A stretch of 64,000 nt of DNA from Leptospira inadai serovar Lyme str. 10 (GCF_000243675.2 NZ_AHMM02000025.1:62001-126000); one strand, 5' to 3'. Counted from the stretch's first letter, positions 54,480 to 63,844 are shown. Notes: generated by a model not told the origin, from the letters alone. Made by a program: numbers and translations.

Positions 54480-55868
54480 TTGAACAAATCACCGAGCATT
54501 CCTAGAATCCTAATTGCAGGTACCGGTAGCGGTGTAGGTAAAACCACTACCGTGCTTGCACTTTCTCAAGCATTCAGAAGACGAGGTCTCAAAGTTTCAA
54601 CGTTCAAATGCGGTCCCGATTATCTGGATCCGACATATCATACGTTAGTCGCAGGAGTAACTTGTCAAAACTTAGACGGATGGTTGATGGGAAGAGAGGC
54701 CGTAATGCAAACTTTCCAAAGGGCGAGCGCAGGAAGCGATATAGCGATAATCGAAGGCGTTATGGGACTCTTTGACGGAGCTTCGCCCACGGGAGACGCA
54801 GGCTCGAGCGCCGAAATAGCCAAATGGTTAGAGGCACCCGTACTGATCGTATTGGACGCAAGAGGAATGGCTCGAACGATCGCTCCGCTGGCTCTAGGAT
54901 TAAAGAATTTTGATACGGATCTGGACGTAAGCGGGGTTATCGCCAATTTTGTCGGCACCGAAAACCATCGCGAAATTTTAAGATCGGCATTAGGCCCATT
55001 CCTCCCGTTAGTCGGAGGGTTCCCGAAATCTCACGAGCATTCGTTTCCGGAAAGACACTTGGGACTCAGGAGCGCTCACGAAGCGGGTATTGACGATGAT
55101 AAGCTGGCTTATTGGGGAGACGTATGCGGAACTTGGTTCGATCTGGATCGAATCTGGAAAATCGCGTCGGAAAAGCGATACAACCCTATCTCTTCCGAAT
55201 CAAAAATCGATCGACCCAAGAATTCATATAAATGCAGGATCGGACTCGCAAAGGATAACGCATTTCATTTCTATTATGAAGATAACTTACGAAAATTGGA
55301 AATGGCCGGAGGCGAATTAATTCCATTTTCACCTATTTCCGATTCTAAATTGCCGAAAATAGACGGTCTCTATATTGGGGGAGGTTATCCGGAACTATTC
55401 GCCGATGCCTTATCGTCCAACAAATCTCTTCTAAAAGAAATTTATGAATTCGGAATGAATGGCCTCCCGATATATGCGGAATGCGGAGGACTCATGTATT
55501 TATCGGAAGAAATAGAGACCTTAAACGGAACTTCATTTTCGATGGTAGGATTAATTCCGGCCAAAGTAAAGATGCATGAAAAATTGCAGGCATTAGGTTA
55601 CACGGAAGTGAGTATCGAAGAAACATCCTTCCTAGGACCCGTCGGCACTAGATTCCGAGGGCATCAATTCCGGTATTCGAACTTAGAGATCAAACAACAT
55701 AAAAACGTAAAATTACTTTATAGAATTCGAAAAAGAAAGGGCGAAACGACTTCTTCGGAAGGGTATTCGGATCGAAACGTATTAGGATCTTATGTACATG
55801 CCCACTGGGCATCCAATCCTAGTATTCCCGAAAATTTCGTGGCTGCCTGCGCGAGAATATCTTCTTGA
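54480..55868 (+). CDS. cbiA: Cobyrinate a,c-diamide synthase
   Basis: 462 residues. ATP-binding domain ILIAGTGSGVGKTTTVLALS and FKCGPDYLDPTYHTLVAG; C-terminal glutaminase domain LYIGGGYPELFADALSSN and nucleophile Cys in IYAECGGLMYLSEE. It amidates the a and c side chains. The TTG start at 54480 has AGAGGA just upstream. Ends in TTGA overlapping cbiZ. Confidence 0.95.
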   Translation: MNKSPSIPRILIAGTGSGVGKTTTVLALSQAFRRRGLKVSTFKCGPDYLDPTYHTLVAGVTCQNLDGWLMGREAVMQTFQRASAGSDIAIIEGVMGLFDGASPTGDAGSSAEIAKWLEAPVLIVLDARGMARTIAPLALGLKNFDTDLDVSGVIANFVGTENHREILRSALGPFLPLVGGFPKSHEHSFPERHLGLRSAHEAGIDDDKLAYWGDVCGTWFDLDRIWKIASEKRYNPISSESKIDRPKNSYKCRIGLAKDNAFHFYYEDNLRKLEMAGGELIPFSPISDSKLPKIDGLYIGGGYPELFADALSSNKSLLKEIYEFGMNGLPIYAECGGLMYLSEEIETLNGTSFSMVGLIPAKVKMHEKLQALGYTEVSIEETSFLGPVGTRFRGHQFRYSNLEIKQHKNVKLLYRIRKRKGETTSSEGYSDRNVLGSYVHAHWASNPSIPENFVAACARISS

Positions 55869-56554
55869 AAACTCCAGGACTTGAACAATCTATAACTCGA
55901 ACCGACGGGATCTGGCTGGATATAGACCTGCAAGCAATGCATTTAGCGCTGAGTTGGACCGTCCTAGGCGGAGGCTGGACTAGGATTAGACACGCGACTT
56001 GGCTTCGAGTATCCAACAATGATTTACCTCCGGGAGTGAATCCTGCCGAGTACTATCAAACTCGGCTTACCGAAACCGGACGCGATATAAATAGCCTCGG
56101 CTTTTTAACCAGCGCCTCCCTGTTCGATTATACGGAAAGAATTTGCGGAAATGAAGATTTGTGGGTCCGTTGCATCGCGACCGTCGGTTTAGGAAATGCG
56201 GTGCGAGTCGGAGAACTGCCCCTCTTCCATCAAAATTACGGTACAGTCAATTTGCTTGTTCAAACTTCCGTCTCCTTAAATCTTCCCGCATCAATCGAGG
56301 CGATCTCGATAGCTACGGAAGCGAGAACCCTCGCGATTCTAGAAGAGAATATCCCGAGTCTTTCCGGATTTCAAACGGCAACCGGGACCGGAACCGATTG
56401 CATCGGAATCGTATCTCCCGAGTCGGATGATTGTCATACTTACGCGGGAAAACATACGGACATCGGTTACCTAATCGGAAGTTCGGTGCACCAAGCGGTG
56501 CAAGCCGGAATTCGGAAATGGAAACCGACAAAAACGAGCCTGGACAAAAAATGA
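55865..56554 (+). CDS. cbiZ: Adenosylcobinamide amidohydrolase
   Basis: 229 residues from TTG 55865. CbiZ motifs: NPAEYYQTRLTETGRDINSL, GFLTSASLF, TVGLGNAVRVGE, the signature QTATGTGTDCIGIV and HTYAGKHTDIGYLIGSSVHQ. It hydrolyses adenosylcobinamide back to adenosylcobyric acid, which allows salvage and remodelling of foreign corrinoids. Its place inside a de novo operon lets salvaged corrinoid re-enter at the CbiB step encoded downstream. Confidence 0.92.
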   Translation: MKTPGLEQSITRTDGIWLDIDLQAMHLALSWTVLGGGWTRIRHATWLRVSNNDLPPGVNPAEYYQTRLTETGRDINSLGFLTSASLFDYTERICGNEDLWVRCIATVGLGNAVRVGELPLFHQNYGTVNLLVQTSVSLNLPASIEAISIATEARTLAILEENIPSLSGFQTATGTGTDCIGIVSPESDDCHTYAGKHTDIGYLIGSSVHQAVQAGIRKWKPTKTSLDKK

Positions 56555-57192
56555 AACGTTCACTTTTTCTAATACGTCATCCTCGGACTATCGATAACAA
56601 TAAACGCTGCTTTCCCGGAAACGACGACATATCTCTTTCTCCGGAAGGAAAATTAGAGGCAAAAAGGTTAGGCGTTAAACTTTCACGATACTTAAGCGAA
56701 AAAGAAACCGTTTTCTTCGTAAGTCCATCAATAAGCTGTACGGATACGTGGCAAAATATGGGACTTAGCGAAAAAAATTCCGCAACGTTATTAAGAGAAT
56801 TAGAAGAACTTAATTTTGGAATATGGAAAAGCCGATCTTTCGGAGAGATACATCGTCTATTTCCCGATGATTTCCGCCGTTTCTCGGAGTTCGATCCGGC
56901 CCTTGAATTTCCCGCGGGAGAGCAAATCTCCTCTTTTCTGAAAAGAATCTCTCAAGTGAAAGATCTGGTTTTAAACGAATTATCCTCCGGATCCGATATC
57001 GTTCTAATATCGCACGGAGGAGTTTTGTCCGTTCTTATATGCATCTTATTAGGACTGGCTCCGGTGGAATATACAAAGTTTCGAATATTCAGCGGTTCTA
57101 TTTCCACTTTGGAGATTTATAGAAACGGAACCGCTTCCCTAACCGGTTTGAACAGATGCGGAAGATATTCGGAGGACAAATGGCCGGTATAA
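56551..57192 (+). CDS. Histidine phosphatase, alpha-ribazole-phosphatase-like (first of two)
   Basis: 213 residues from ATG 56551, which overlaps the cbiZ stop (ATGA); upstream in-frame sequence is the cbiZ gene read in another frame. Phosphoglycerate-mutase-like fold: LFLIRHPRTIDNNK (RHP phospho-His motif), ELNFGIWKSRSFGEI and the second His in VLISHGGVLSVL. By context it dephosphorylates alpha-ribazole-5'-phosphate or adenosylcobalamin-5'-phosphate. A second such gene closes the operon. Confidence 0.85.
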   Translation: MKRSLFLIRHPRTIDNNKRCFPGNDDISLSPEGKLEAKRLGVKLSRYLSEKETVFFVSPSISCTDTWQNMGLSEKNSATLLRELEELNFGIWKSRSFGEIHRLFPDDFRRFSEFDPALEFPAGEQISSFLKRISQVKDLVLNELSSGSDIVLISHGGVLSVLICILLGLAPVEYTKFRIFSGSISTLEIYRNGTASLTGLNRCGRYSEDKWPV

Positions 57193-57755
57193 GCCTCGTT
57201 ACGGGCGGTTGCAGGAGCGGAAAAAGCCGATTCGCATTGGAAAAAGGAAATGCATTCGACGGACGGAAAATTTTCGTCGCAACCTGTCCGAAAATCGACG
57301 ATGAGATGGATCAACGAATCCGAAAACATCAGGAAGAACGAAAAGGTGGCAACTGGGAAACGATCGAGGAACCGTTGGAATTGCATAATGTATTCCGCAA
57401 TTTATCGTCGAATGAAGAAAAAATCCTGGTTGTGGATTGCCTAAGTCTTTGGATCAATAATCAATTATATAAATTCCAGAACGAAGGCAAGTTACTCGAC
57501 GAGTCCTTGGTACGGAAGTTCGTCACAAATTTTCTAGACGCGGCTCGTTCCTGCTCTCCCGGCAAAGTGATTTTCGTAACGAATGAAATCGGATTGGGCG
57601 TGGTTCCGGAATCCTCACTTATCAGAATTTATAGGGATTTATTGGGACTGTGTAACCAGATTGTCGCCAAGGAAGCGGACGAGGTGTACTTATTGATAAG
57701 TGGTATCCCGATTCGATTGAAAACGGAGGAAGGCATAAAAAATGAACGAATCTAA
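57180..57755 (+). CDS. cobU: Adenosylcobinamide kinase / adenosylcobinamide-phosphate guanylyltransferase
   Basis: 191 residues from ATG 57180, chosen because GGAGG lies 5 bases upstream and the P-loop LVTGGCRSGKSRFAL then follows at the family-typical distance. VATCPKIDDEMDQRIRKHQE, LVVDCLSLWINN and VTNEIGLGVVP are CobU/CobP motifs. It phosphorylates then guanylylates cobinamide in lower-loop assembly. It overlaps both neighbours. Confidence 0.94.
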   Translation: MAGISLVTGGCRSGKSRFALEKGNAFDGRKIFVATCPKIDDEMDQRIRKHQEERKGGNWETIEEPLELHNVFRNLSSNEEKILVVDCLSLWINNQLYKFQNEGKLLDESLVRKFVTNFLDAARSCSPGKVIFVTNEIGLGVVPESSLIRIYRDLLGLCNQIVAKEADEVYLLISGIPIRLKTEEGIKNERI

Positions 57756-60345
57756 GGTGCAAGCTCACGGAGGTAACATCGATGCTCTCTCTAAGGAACT
57801 CGATTGTGGTCGCGAAGAAATCCTAGATTTTTCGGCTAACTTAAATCCGCTTGGATTTCCGGAATGGCTTCGCCCCTTAGTTAATTCGCAGATCAGCAAT
57901 CTCGCATATTATCCGGATATTCGATACGAGGCCGTCAAAAAATCCCTCGAAACGCGATGGGGAATTCCCGCCAGCGAACTCGTTCTCGGAAACGGAGCCT
58001 CAGAGCTTCTATACTTCTTACCTCGAATCATCCGATATGATCTGGCAATTCTTCCGGTCCCTAGTTACGGAGATTACGAACGAGTCCTGCAAAAAAACTC
58101 GATTCCATACGAATATTTTGAATTACGAAAAGAGATAAACTTCGATTTGGAATATGATCGACTGGAAAGGATTCTCAAACGGGATTCCGATAAAAAGAAA
58201 CTAATCATATTAGGACATCCGAATAATCCTACCGGTAGAGTCCTGAATCACATAGAGATTGAAAATTTAGCAAAACGTTATAAAAATACGTTCTGGATAA
58301 TGGACGAATCTTTTTTGGACTTCTGCCCCAACCCCGCTTCATTAAGAAAGAACCGGCCCGACAATATGGCGATCGTCTGGTCTTTAACAAAAATATTATC
58401 TATTCCGGGTTTGAGAGCCGGAGTCTGCATTGCGGATTCCGACATTTGCGAAAAATTATCCGATTTACTTCCCCCTTGGTCGGTCAATCGATTAGCCGCG
58501 GCGGTTATAGAAAAAGCGACCGAGGATCCGGAATTTTTCGAATTATCTAGAAAATCGATCCAACTATGGAAAAAACCGTTTTTCGAACAATTAAACTCGA
58601 TTCCGCAACTAACCGCGTTTCCGAGCGAAACGAATTTCATTCTCGTCGAATTATCCTCGACCGAAATTACCGTTTCAGGTTTAAAAAAAGAATTATTAGA
58701 AAAGTATAAATTATCAATTCGAGATTGTGAAAATATTCCGGGATTAGGAACCGGATTTTTTAGAATTGCCGTTCGGAATGCGGAAGATAATCGGTCCTTG
58801 ATCAGCGCGCTTCGGGAGATTTTCAAAATCCCTTCCGGTTCCATAACGCTTTCCCGGAAAAAACCGGCCTTGATGATGCAAGGGACCGCATCGAATGTCG
58901 GGAAAAGTTTATTAACGGCCGCATTTTGTAGAATCTTTCGACAGGATGGAATTCGCGTTGCGCCTTTTAAATCCCAAAACATGGCATTGAATTCGTTCGT
59001 AACCGCCGATGGATTCGAGATAGGAAGAGCGCAGGCTTTGCAAGCCCAGGCGGCAGGAATTCCCGCGGACGTAAGAATGAACCCCATACTGCTAAAGCCC
59101 TCGAGCGAAAAGGATTCTCAGGTTATTCTGAACGGCAAACCGATAGAGGCAATGGATTTTCGCGACTATACGAAATTTAAACCGAAAGCCTTCGAGCAGG
59201 TGATGAAATCTTATGATTCTCTATCCGAAGAATATGAGGTAATCGTGTTGGAAGGTGCGGGAAGCGTTTCCGAAGTGAACCTAAAAGCGAACGATATCGT
59301 AAACATGAGGATGGCTCAATACGCGGAAGCAAAGGTTCTATTGGTCGGAAACATAGATCACGGAGGAATCTTCGGAGCTTTGGTGGGTTCATTGGAAACG
59401 ATGGCCGAGTGGGAAAGAAAATTAGTTTCAGGATTTCTAATAAACAGATTTCGAGGCATTCCGGAACTATTGAATCCCGGAATTCAGTACCTTAAAACGT
59501 ACACTAATAAATCCGTCCTTGGAGTAATACCTCATTTCGAAGGATTAGGTCTGCCGGAAGAAGATTCCTTAGAATTTAAGTCGGGAAAATTAAGCGATGA
59601 ATCACCGTTAAGAAATAGGATCGATATCGCCATGATCGATACTCCAAGGATTTCCAATCACACGGATGTAGATGCTTTACGGTTGGAGGAAGATGTTCGA
59701 TTGAGAATCGTAAGATCCGCCGCTGAACTAGGCAACCCGGATGTGCTAATCTTGCCCGGAAGTAAAAACGTTGCCTCCGACATGCATTATTTAAGAACTT
59801 CAGGGTTCTCGGAAAAAATCCTAAAAATGGCCCGGGACGATGCCGCGGAAATCGTCGGAATTTGCGGAGGATACCAGATACTAGGAGCAAAGATATATGA
59901 TCCGCATAAAATCGAATCCGCTACGGGAACGACTCTATGCTTGAGTTTATTGCCTATCGAAACTACATTAGAGAAAGAGAAAATACTCAAGCAAGTCGCA
60001 GCCAGGCACCTACCTTCAGACAAAGTCGTTTACGGATATGAAATTCATCATGGACACACCGAGTTAAAAGATTCGATTCCTACCGTTGTAGTTTCTAAAG
60101 ACGGCGTTCCTTTGGGACATTCCAATCAAAATGGAAGGATTTGGGGTACTTACATTCATGGAATCTTCGATGCCGACGAATTTCGTCGTTCCTTTTTGGA
60201 TAAAATCAGAGTTCGAAAAGGAATGAATGCTTTGGGCGGTGTAACCGCAAAATACGAATTAGAATCAAGCCTGGAGAGACTGGCAATCGGAGTCCGAAAT
60301 TCAGTAAATATGAATGAAATTTACGGACTTATAGGATTAAAATGA
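57742..60345 (+). CDS. cbiP: Fusion: threonine-phosphate decarboxylase (CobD/CobC type) - cobyric acid synthase (CbiP)
   Basis: 867 residues in one frame. N-terminal ~370 residues: PLP aminotransferase-fold decarboxylase (HGGN at 9-12, LDFSANLNPLG, GHPNNPTGRVL, PLP-Lys in WSLTKILSIPGLRAG), making (R)-1-aminopropan-2-ol phosphate for the corrin arm. C-terminal ~495: CbiP (MMQGTASNVGKSLLTAAFCR, PFKSQNMALNSFVT, GRAQALQAQAAGIP; glutaminase Cys in EIVGICGGYQILG; YEIHHGHTEL), amidating four side chains. The substrates meet at the next step, CbiB, encoded just downstream (4-base overlap). Confidence 0.95.
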   Translation: MNESKVQAHGGNIDALSKELDCGREEILDFSANLNPLGFPEWLRPLVNSQISNLAYYPDIRYEAVKKSLETRWGIPASELVLGNGASELLYFLPRIIRYDLAILPVPSYGDYERVLQKNSIPYEYFELRKEINFDLEYDRLERILKRDSDKKKLIILGHPNNPTGRVLNHIEIENLAKRYKNTFWIMDESFLDFCPNPASLRKNRPDNMAIVWSLTKILSIPGLRAGVCIADSDICEKLSDLLPPWSVNRLAAAVIEKATEDPEFFELSRKSIQLWKKPFFEQLNSIPQLTAFPSETNFILVELSSTEITVSGLKKELLEKYKLSIRDCENIPGLGTGFFRIAVRNAEDNRSLISALREIFKIPSGSITLSRKKPALMMQGTASNVGKSLLTAAFCRIFRQDGIRVAPFKSQNMALNSFVTADGFEIGRAQALQAQAAGIPADVRMNPILLKPSSEKDSQVILNGKPIEAMDFRDYTKFKPKAFEQVMKSYDSLSEEYEVIVLEGAGSVSEVNLKANDIVNMRMAQYAEAKVLLVGNIDHGGIFGALVGSLETMAEWERKLVSGFLINRFRGIPELLNPGIQYLKTYTNKSVLGVIPHFEGLGLPEEDSLEFKSGKLSDESPLRNRIDIAMIDTPRISNHTDVDALRLEEDVRLRIVRSAAELGNPDVLILPGSKNVASDMHYLRTSGFSEKILKMARDDAAEIVGICGGYQILGAKIYDPHKIESATGTTLCLSLLPIETTLEKEKILKQVAARHLPSDKVVYGYEIHHGHTELKDSIPTVVVSKDGVPLGHSNQNGRIWGTYIHGIFDADEFRRSFLDKIRVRKGMNALGGVTAKYELESSLERLAIGVRNSVNMNEIYGLIGLK

Positions 60346-61292
60346 GGCTCGAAACGATCATCGTTGCTTCGATTCTAATGGATTTAATTTTAGGCGATCC
60401 CCGTAGGATGCCGCACCCGGTCCGTTGGATCGGAAAATTTGCTCGATTAACGGAAAGGCGCGCACGAAGTTTTTTTCGATCTCCGTTTTGGGCAGGAGTT
60501 TTTACCTCTTGCGCCGTCTGCTCATTCTCTTTCGCGATTCCTTTTACGGTCGGCAAAATACTCGAAAGTTTTAGCTCTATCGCGGAATCTTTATTTTCAA
60601 TTTTCATAATATACACGACCATTGCTCTTCGCGACTTACTAAACCATAGTAAAGCCGTCTATCACGCGTTAAAGTCCGACGACCTATCCGTCGCAAGGGG
60701 AAAAGTGGCTTTACTAGTAGGAAGAGATACTCAAAATTTATCGAGATCGGAAATCGTTCGAGCGTGCGTAGAAAGCGTTGCAGAAAGTTTGGTCGACGGC
60801 GTGACGGCACCTTTATTCTTCGCAATATTCGGCGGCCCCGCTTGGGCGGTTCTATACAGATCGATAAATACGTTGGACTCTTTATTCGGTCATAAGAATC
60901 CACTGTACGAAAAATTCGGAACATTTCCGGCGAGAGTCGACGACTTTGCCAATTTTCTACCGGCGCGACTGACAGCCCCGATAGTATCCTTGACTTCGGC
61001 AATTTTATTCATGAATCCCGTTCAATCCTTTCGAATTCTATTGCGGGATGGCAAAAAACATCCGAGTCCTAATTCAGGGTTAGCTGAGGCTGCGGTCGCA
61101 GGAGCATTGGGAGTCAGATTAGGGGGAATAAATTATTACCAAGGAGTCGAGAGCAAAAAACCCTTTTTAGGAGACGAGAAAGAATCCTTGTCTTCCGTCC
61201 ATATTTTACGCGCCAATCGAATCGTTTTTATCGCCTCGATATTCTCCTGCGTATTCTTCTTAGTTATACGTCGTTTAATCGTAAATGCTTAA
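60342..61292 (+). CDS. cbiB: Adenosylcobinamide-phosphate synthase
   Basis: 316 residues, membrane protein with about five helices. MDLILGDPRRMPHPVRWIGK, VGRDTQNLSRSEIVRACVES, SLVDGVTAPLFF, YRSINTLDSLFGHKN and PNSGLAEAAVAGALGVRLGG are CbiB/CobD hallmarks. It joins cobyric acid to aminopropanol (phosphate), the two products of the fusion gene upstream. Confidence 0.95.
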   Translation: MRLETIIVASILMDLILGDPRRMPHPVRWIGKFARLTERRARSFFRSPFWAGVFTSCAVCSFSFAIPFTVGKILESFSSIAESLFSIFIIYTTIALRDLLNHSKAVYHALKSDDLSVARGKVALLVGRDTQNLSRSEIVRACVESVAESLVDGVTAPLFFAIFGGPAWAVLYRSINTLDSLFGHKNPLYEKFGTFPARVDDFANFLPARLTAPIVSLTSAILFMNPVQSFRILLRDGKKHPSPNSGLAEAAVAGALGVRLGGINYYQGVESKKPFLGDEKESLSSVHILRANRIVFIASIFSCVFFLVIRRLIVNA

Positions 61293-61312
61293 CGAAAGAA
61301 GGGCGGTAGCGA

Positions 61313-61909
61313 TTGAACCGAAAGGATTCGTTTTCTCTTTACGTATTTCGGCATGCAGAAACGGATTGGAATGTCGAAGGAAGACTTCAAGGTCAACTAA
61401 ATACGCCGATATCCGCTAAGGGCCGGGATCAAATTAAATCCATTTTTGATAAATTAATAAATTTTGAAATAGATATTTTATACAGCAGCGATCTACTACG
61501 TGCTCGACAAACCGCCGCCCCTCTGGCTTCCGAATTGATAATCCCTCTATTTTTCGATTCCCGCCTGCGAGAGGTCAACCTTGGCGAAGCGCAAGGCATG
61601 CTGATTTCCGAAATAGACGCTAAGTTCGGCGATGGCACTTGGTCGAATTGGAAAAGTCTGGAGCCAAAATGGGAAACGGTGAATTTTCCTAACGGTGAAA
61701 GAAAGAAAGATGTCGATTTGCGCATTCATTCGTTTTTACGGAATTTGTCCCACACACAAGATCGGAACCGGATTGCGATATGCACGCACGGATACTGGAT
61801 TTACAGAATGTTCCATCTTCTTGAATCAAGGTCGGTCGAGAATATTCTAAATGGCGAAGTTTACGAAATCCTGATCGACGAAGAAAATCTTCTAAAAAAA
61901 AGGCCATAA
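61313..61909 (+). CDS. cobC: Histidine phosphatase, alpha-ribazole-phosphatase-like (second of two)
   Basis: 198 residues from TTG 61313. YVFRHAETDWNVEGRLQGQL (RHA phospho-His motif), SSDLLRARQTAAPLA, LREVNLGEAQGM and the second His in AICTHGYWIYRM. It is closer to canonical CobC than the first copy. Last gene of the operon, 20 bases after cbiB. CobS and CobT, with which CobC works, are not in the window. Confidence 0.87.
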   Translation: MNRKDSFSLYVFRHAETDWNVEGRLQGQLNTPISAKGRDQIKSIFDKLINFEIDILYSSDLLRARQTAAPLASELIIPLFFDSRLREVNLGEAQGMLISEIDAKFGDGTWSNWKSLEPKWETVNFPNGERKKDVDLRIHSFLRNLSHTQDRNRIAICTHGYWIYRMFHLLESRSVENILNGEVYEILIDEENLLKKRP

Positions 61910-61931
61910 ACCGATATTCGAATATTCGGTT
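61909..61931 (+). terminator. Possible terminator hairpin of the cobalamin operon
   Basis: AACCGA and TCGGTT flank an AT-rich self-complementary core (TATTCGAATA), starting on the cobC stop codon. No poly-U tract follows, so it is weak. Confidence 0.3.
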
Positions 61932-62168
61932 AACCTCGTACCCCGGAAAGGCCGGAACTAGAGAGAAAACGAACAATTGAATGGGTCGACCTATTCGCCC
62001 GATCAAACCTCAAGATAGAACATGGATTTAGACTTCCGAATTTCTTCCGAACCGATTTTTGTCGGACTCTCTAAATCATATCGTTTAAATCGTTATGCGA
62101 AGTAGCTAGTTTCTATGGAAATATCGAAAAGTCATGGACTTGCGTAGGTTTTGGGATAATTTATATAC

Positions 62169-62609
62169 GTGCAAGTTTATCCGCGAATTGTCACGGTTTT
62201 TATCCTGATCGGAATTTGCGTTTACGGTTGCGATAAGCACTCCGATCACGGACGTATTTTATCGTTAATGCAACCTATAACGTCCTGCCTAAACTCTCCG
62301 GCAATTACCAAAGGCGGGGCGCCGGTAGCCGGTTCCTCCCCCGGCCATTATTTTTACTACTACGCAGGTAACGGAACGACGGACTCAATTTCTTTCACCT
62401 CGAATCCTTCCGGAACCGGAGCGGGAATTTATATAGGAAATTCGAATTCCACCATTACGGGCGGTAATTATGGAATATCCTCGAATTTTACGGTCTACGG
62501 ACTGCCCTCGCCGTTTACACAATCGATTCAGACGGATAAGGGAAGTTTCAGATGTTTTTTAGTAGTCATTCCTTACGACCATCTATCATTTTCTCTAAAA
62601 GTCCAATAG
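62169..62609 (+). CDS. Small lipoprotein, unknown
   Basis: 146 residues from GTG 62169. Leader VTVFILIGICVYGC with Cys21 as the lipid site. The mature part is Ser/Thr/Gly/Tyr-rich and beta-like (PGHYFYYYAGNGTTDSI). No family recognised. It stands alone after 259 gene-free bases. Confidence 0.65.
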   Translation: MQVYPRIVTVFILIGICVYGCDKHSDHGRILSLMQPITSCLNSPAITKGGAPVAGSSPGHYFYYYAGNGTTDSISFTSNPSGTGAGIYIGNSNSTITGGNYGISSNFTVYGLPSPFTQSIQTDKGSFRCFLVVIPYDHLSFSLKVQ

Positions 62610-62757
62610 GAAATTATTTATTTCCTATTGATAACCGACCGAAACTTCCGCAAAAACGTAAGGATGAACGATAATTTAGAAATGCACGTCGAAAGGGAAT
62701 TCGATCGGTAAAGGAATTTTTCTGAAAAACCCATTCGAATCAAAATTCGAATATCGA

Positions 62758-62999
62758 CTACTTTCCGCCAAACCGATCGTTCTCTGAGCCGAATTTTTCC
62801 CGCATCCAATCTAAAAATCCGCGCTCCACAATTGTGTCGCTCCCGTTTGACAATGTTTCGCCCTCCCGAATCGCGATCGTAAATTTTAGTCGCAACTCTT
62901 TCGACTCCGGTTACTTCTATCTGAAATTGCGATACTTGTTCGACGGGAATAAAATGATCCTCTTCTCCCGCTAAAATTAAGGCATGCGAACTTCGTAAG
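62758..62999 (-). pseudogene. Alpha/beta-hydrolase remnant, frameshifted and lacking its N terminus
   Basis: Read on the minus strand from 62999, one frame gives LRSSHALILAGEEDHFIPVE then QVSQFQIEVTGVERVATKIY, with the Asp of the hydrolase triad in GEEDHFIP. After DRDSGG the sense continues in another frame as GETLSNGSDTIVERGFLDWM to a stop at 62758. There is no start codon; the fragment abuts the OmpA-like gene's stop, suggesting that a deletion removed the catalytic Ser half. The family is named on motif style only. Confidence 0.5.
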
Positions 63000-63000
63000 T

Positions 63001-63687
63001 TTATTCGCTCATTTTTTTCAATTCTTCGATCCCCGGTAAATTGGAAAGATCCGGAACGATCACGATTTCTATTCTACGATTGGCCATGCGATTCTCGGCC
63101 GTGGTATTCGAAACCGCCGGCCTGGATGAACCCATCGAAGCCGCACTAATTCTTTCTTCGGGCATTCCCGCCTTAATCATAGTGTGCAAAACATTTAGAG
63201 CTCTTGCAGACGCGAGTTCCCAGTTCGAATAACCTTTAACTCCCGTGGGAATATCGTCGGTGTGTCCTTCGACTTGAAAGCGGCGGCCTTCCAAGGAGGC
63301 TAGAATACCGGTAACTTCCTTAATCGCGTCCGTACCTTTAGGCGAAAGGCTTGCGGAACCCGGAGGAAAAAGAATGTCGGAAGACAAAACAACCACCATT
63401 CGTCCGTCTACGATTCTAATCTTCAGTTTTCCCGCGTCGATCATGCTCTTGAAGCTGGCAAGAAGATTCTTATATTCCAGGACTCGATGCTGGGTTTCTT
63501 CCTGTAAGCGTTTCATATCGTCCATAGAACGAAGTAGGCCGAGTTTATCCTTTTCCATTGCCTCAAAATCCTTCGATTTACGGGCGTAAGCTTCTTGCAG
63601 AGAGTCGTACTTTGATTGTGAGACGCAGTTTTGCGACGTAAGAATGATAAATATCGGAATAAATAAGGAACTTCTTATAGGTTTCAT
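63001..63687 (-). CDS. OmpA-family peptidoglycan-binding lipoprotein
   Basis: 228 residues. Leader LFIPIFIILTSQNC (Cys21). A coiled coil (about 25-80: YARKSKDFEAMEKDKLGLLR and on) precedes an OmpA_C/MotB-like domain with VVVLSSDILFPPGSASLSPK, VEGHTDDIPTGVKGYSNWEL, SARALNVL and ENRMANRRIEIVIVP; the Asp and Arg that bind diaminopimelate are present. It tethers the outer membrane or another complex to peptidoglycan. Confidence 0.92.
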   Translation of the reverse strand: MKPIRSSLFIPIFIILTSQNCVSQSKYDSLQEAYARKSKDFEAMEKDKLGLLRSMDDMKRLQEETQHRVLEYKNLLASFKSMIDAGKLKIRIVDGRMVVVLSSDILFPPGSASLSPKGTDAIKEVTGILASLEGRRFQVEGHTDDIPTGVKGYSNWELASARALNVLHTMIKAGMPEERISAASMGSSRPAVSNTTAENRMANRRIEIVIVPDLSNLPGIEELKKMSE

Positions 63688-63844
63688 GGTCTTCTCCTTA
63701 AATCCAGTTGTGCATCGAACTATGACGCACTGTTAAACTATCGATCATTCCTTTGAATTCCTGAGACATTCCAATAGGAAATTACGTTTTTGAGGGAAAA
63801 AATCTGGCAATAAACGAGCATAGGGGTTAGTCTGATCCGTAAGT

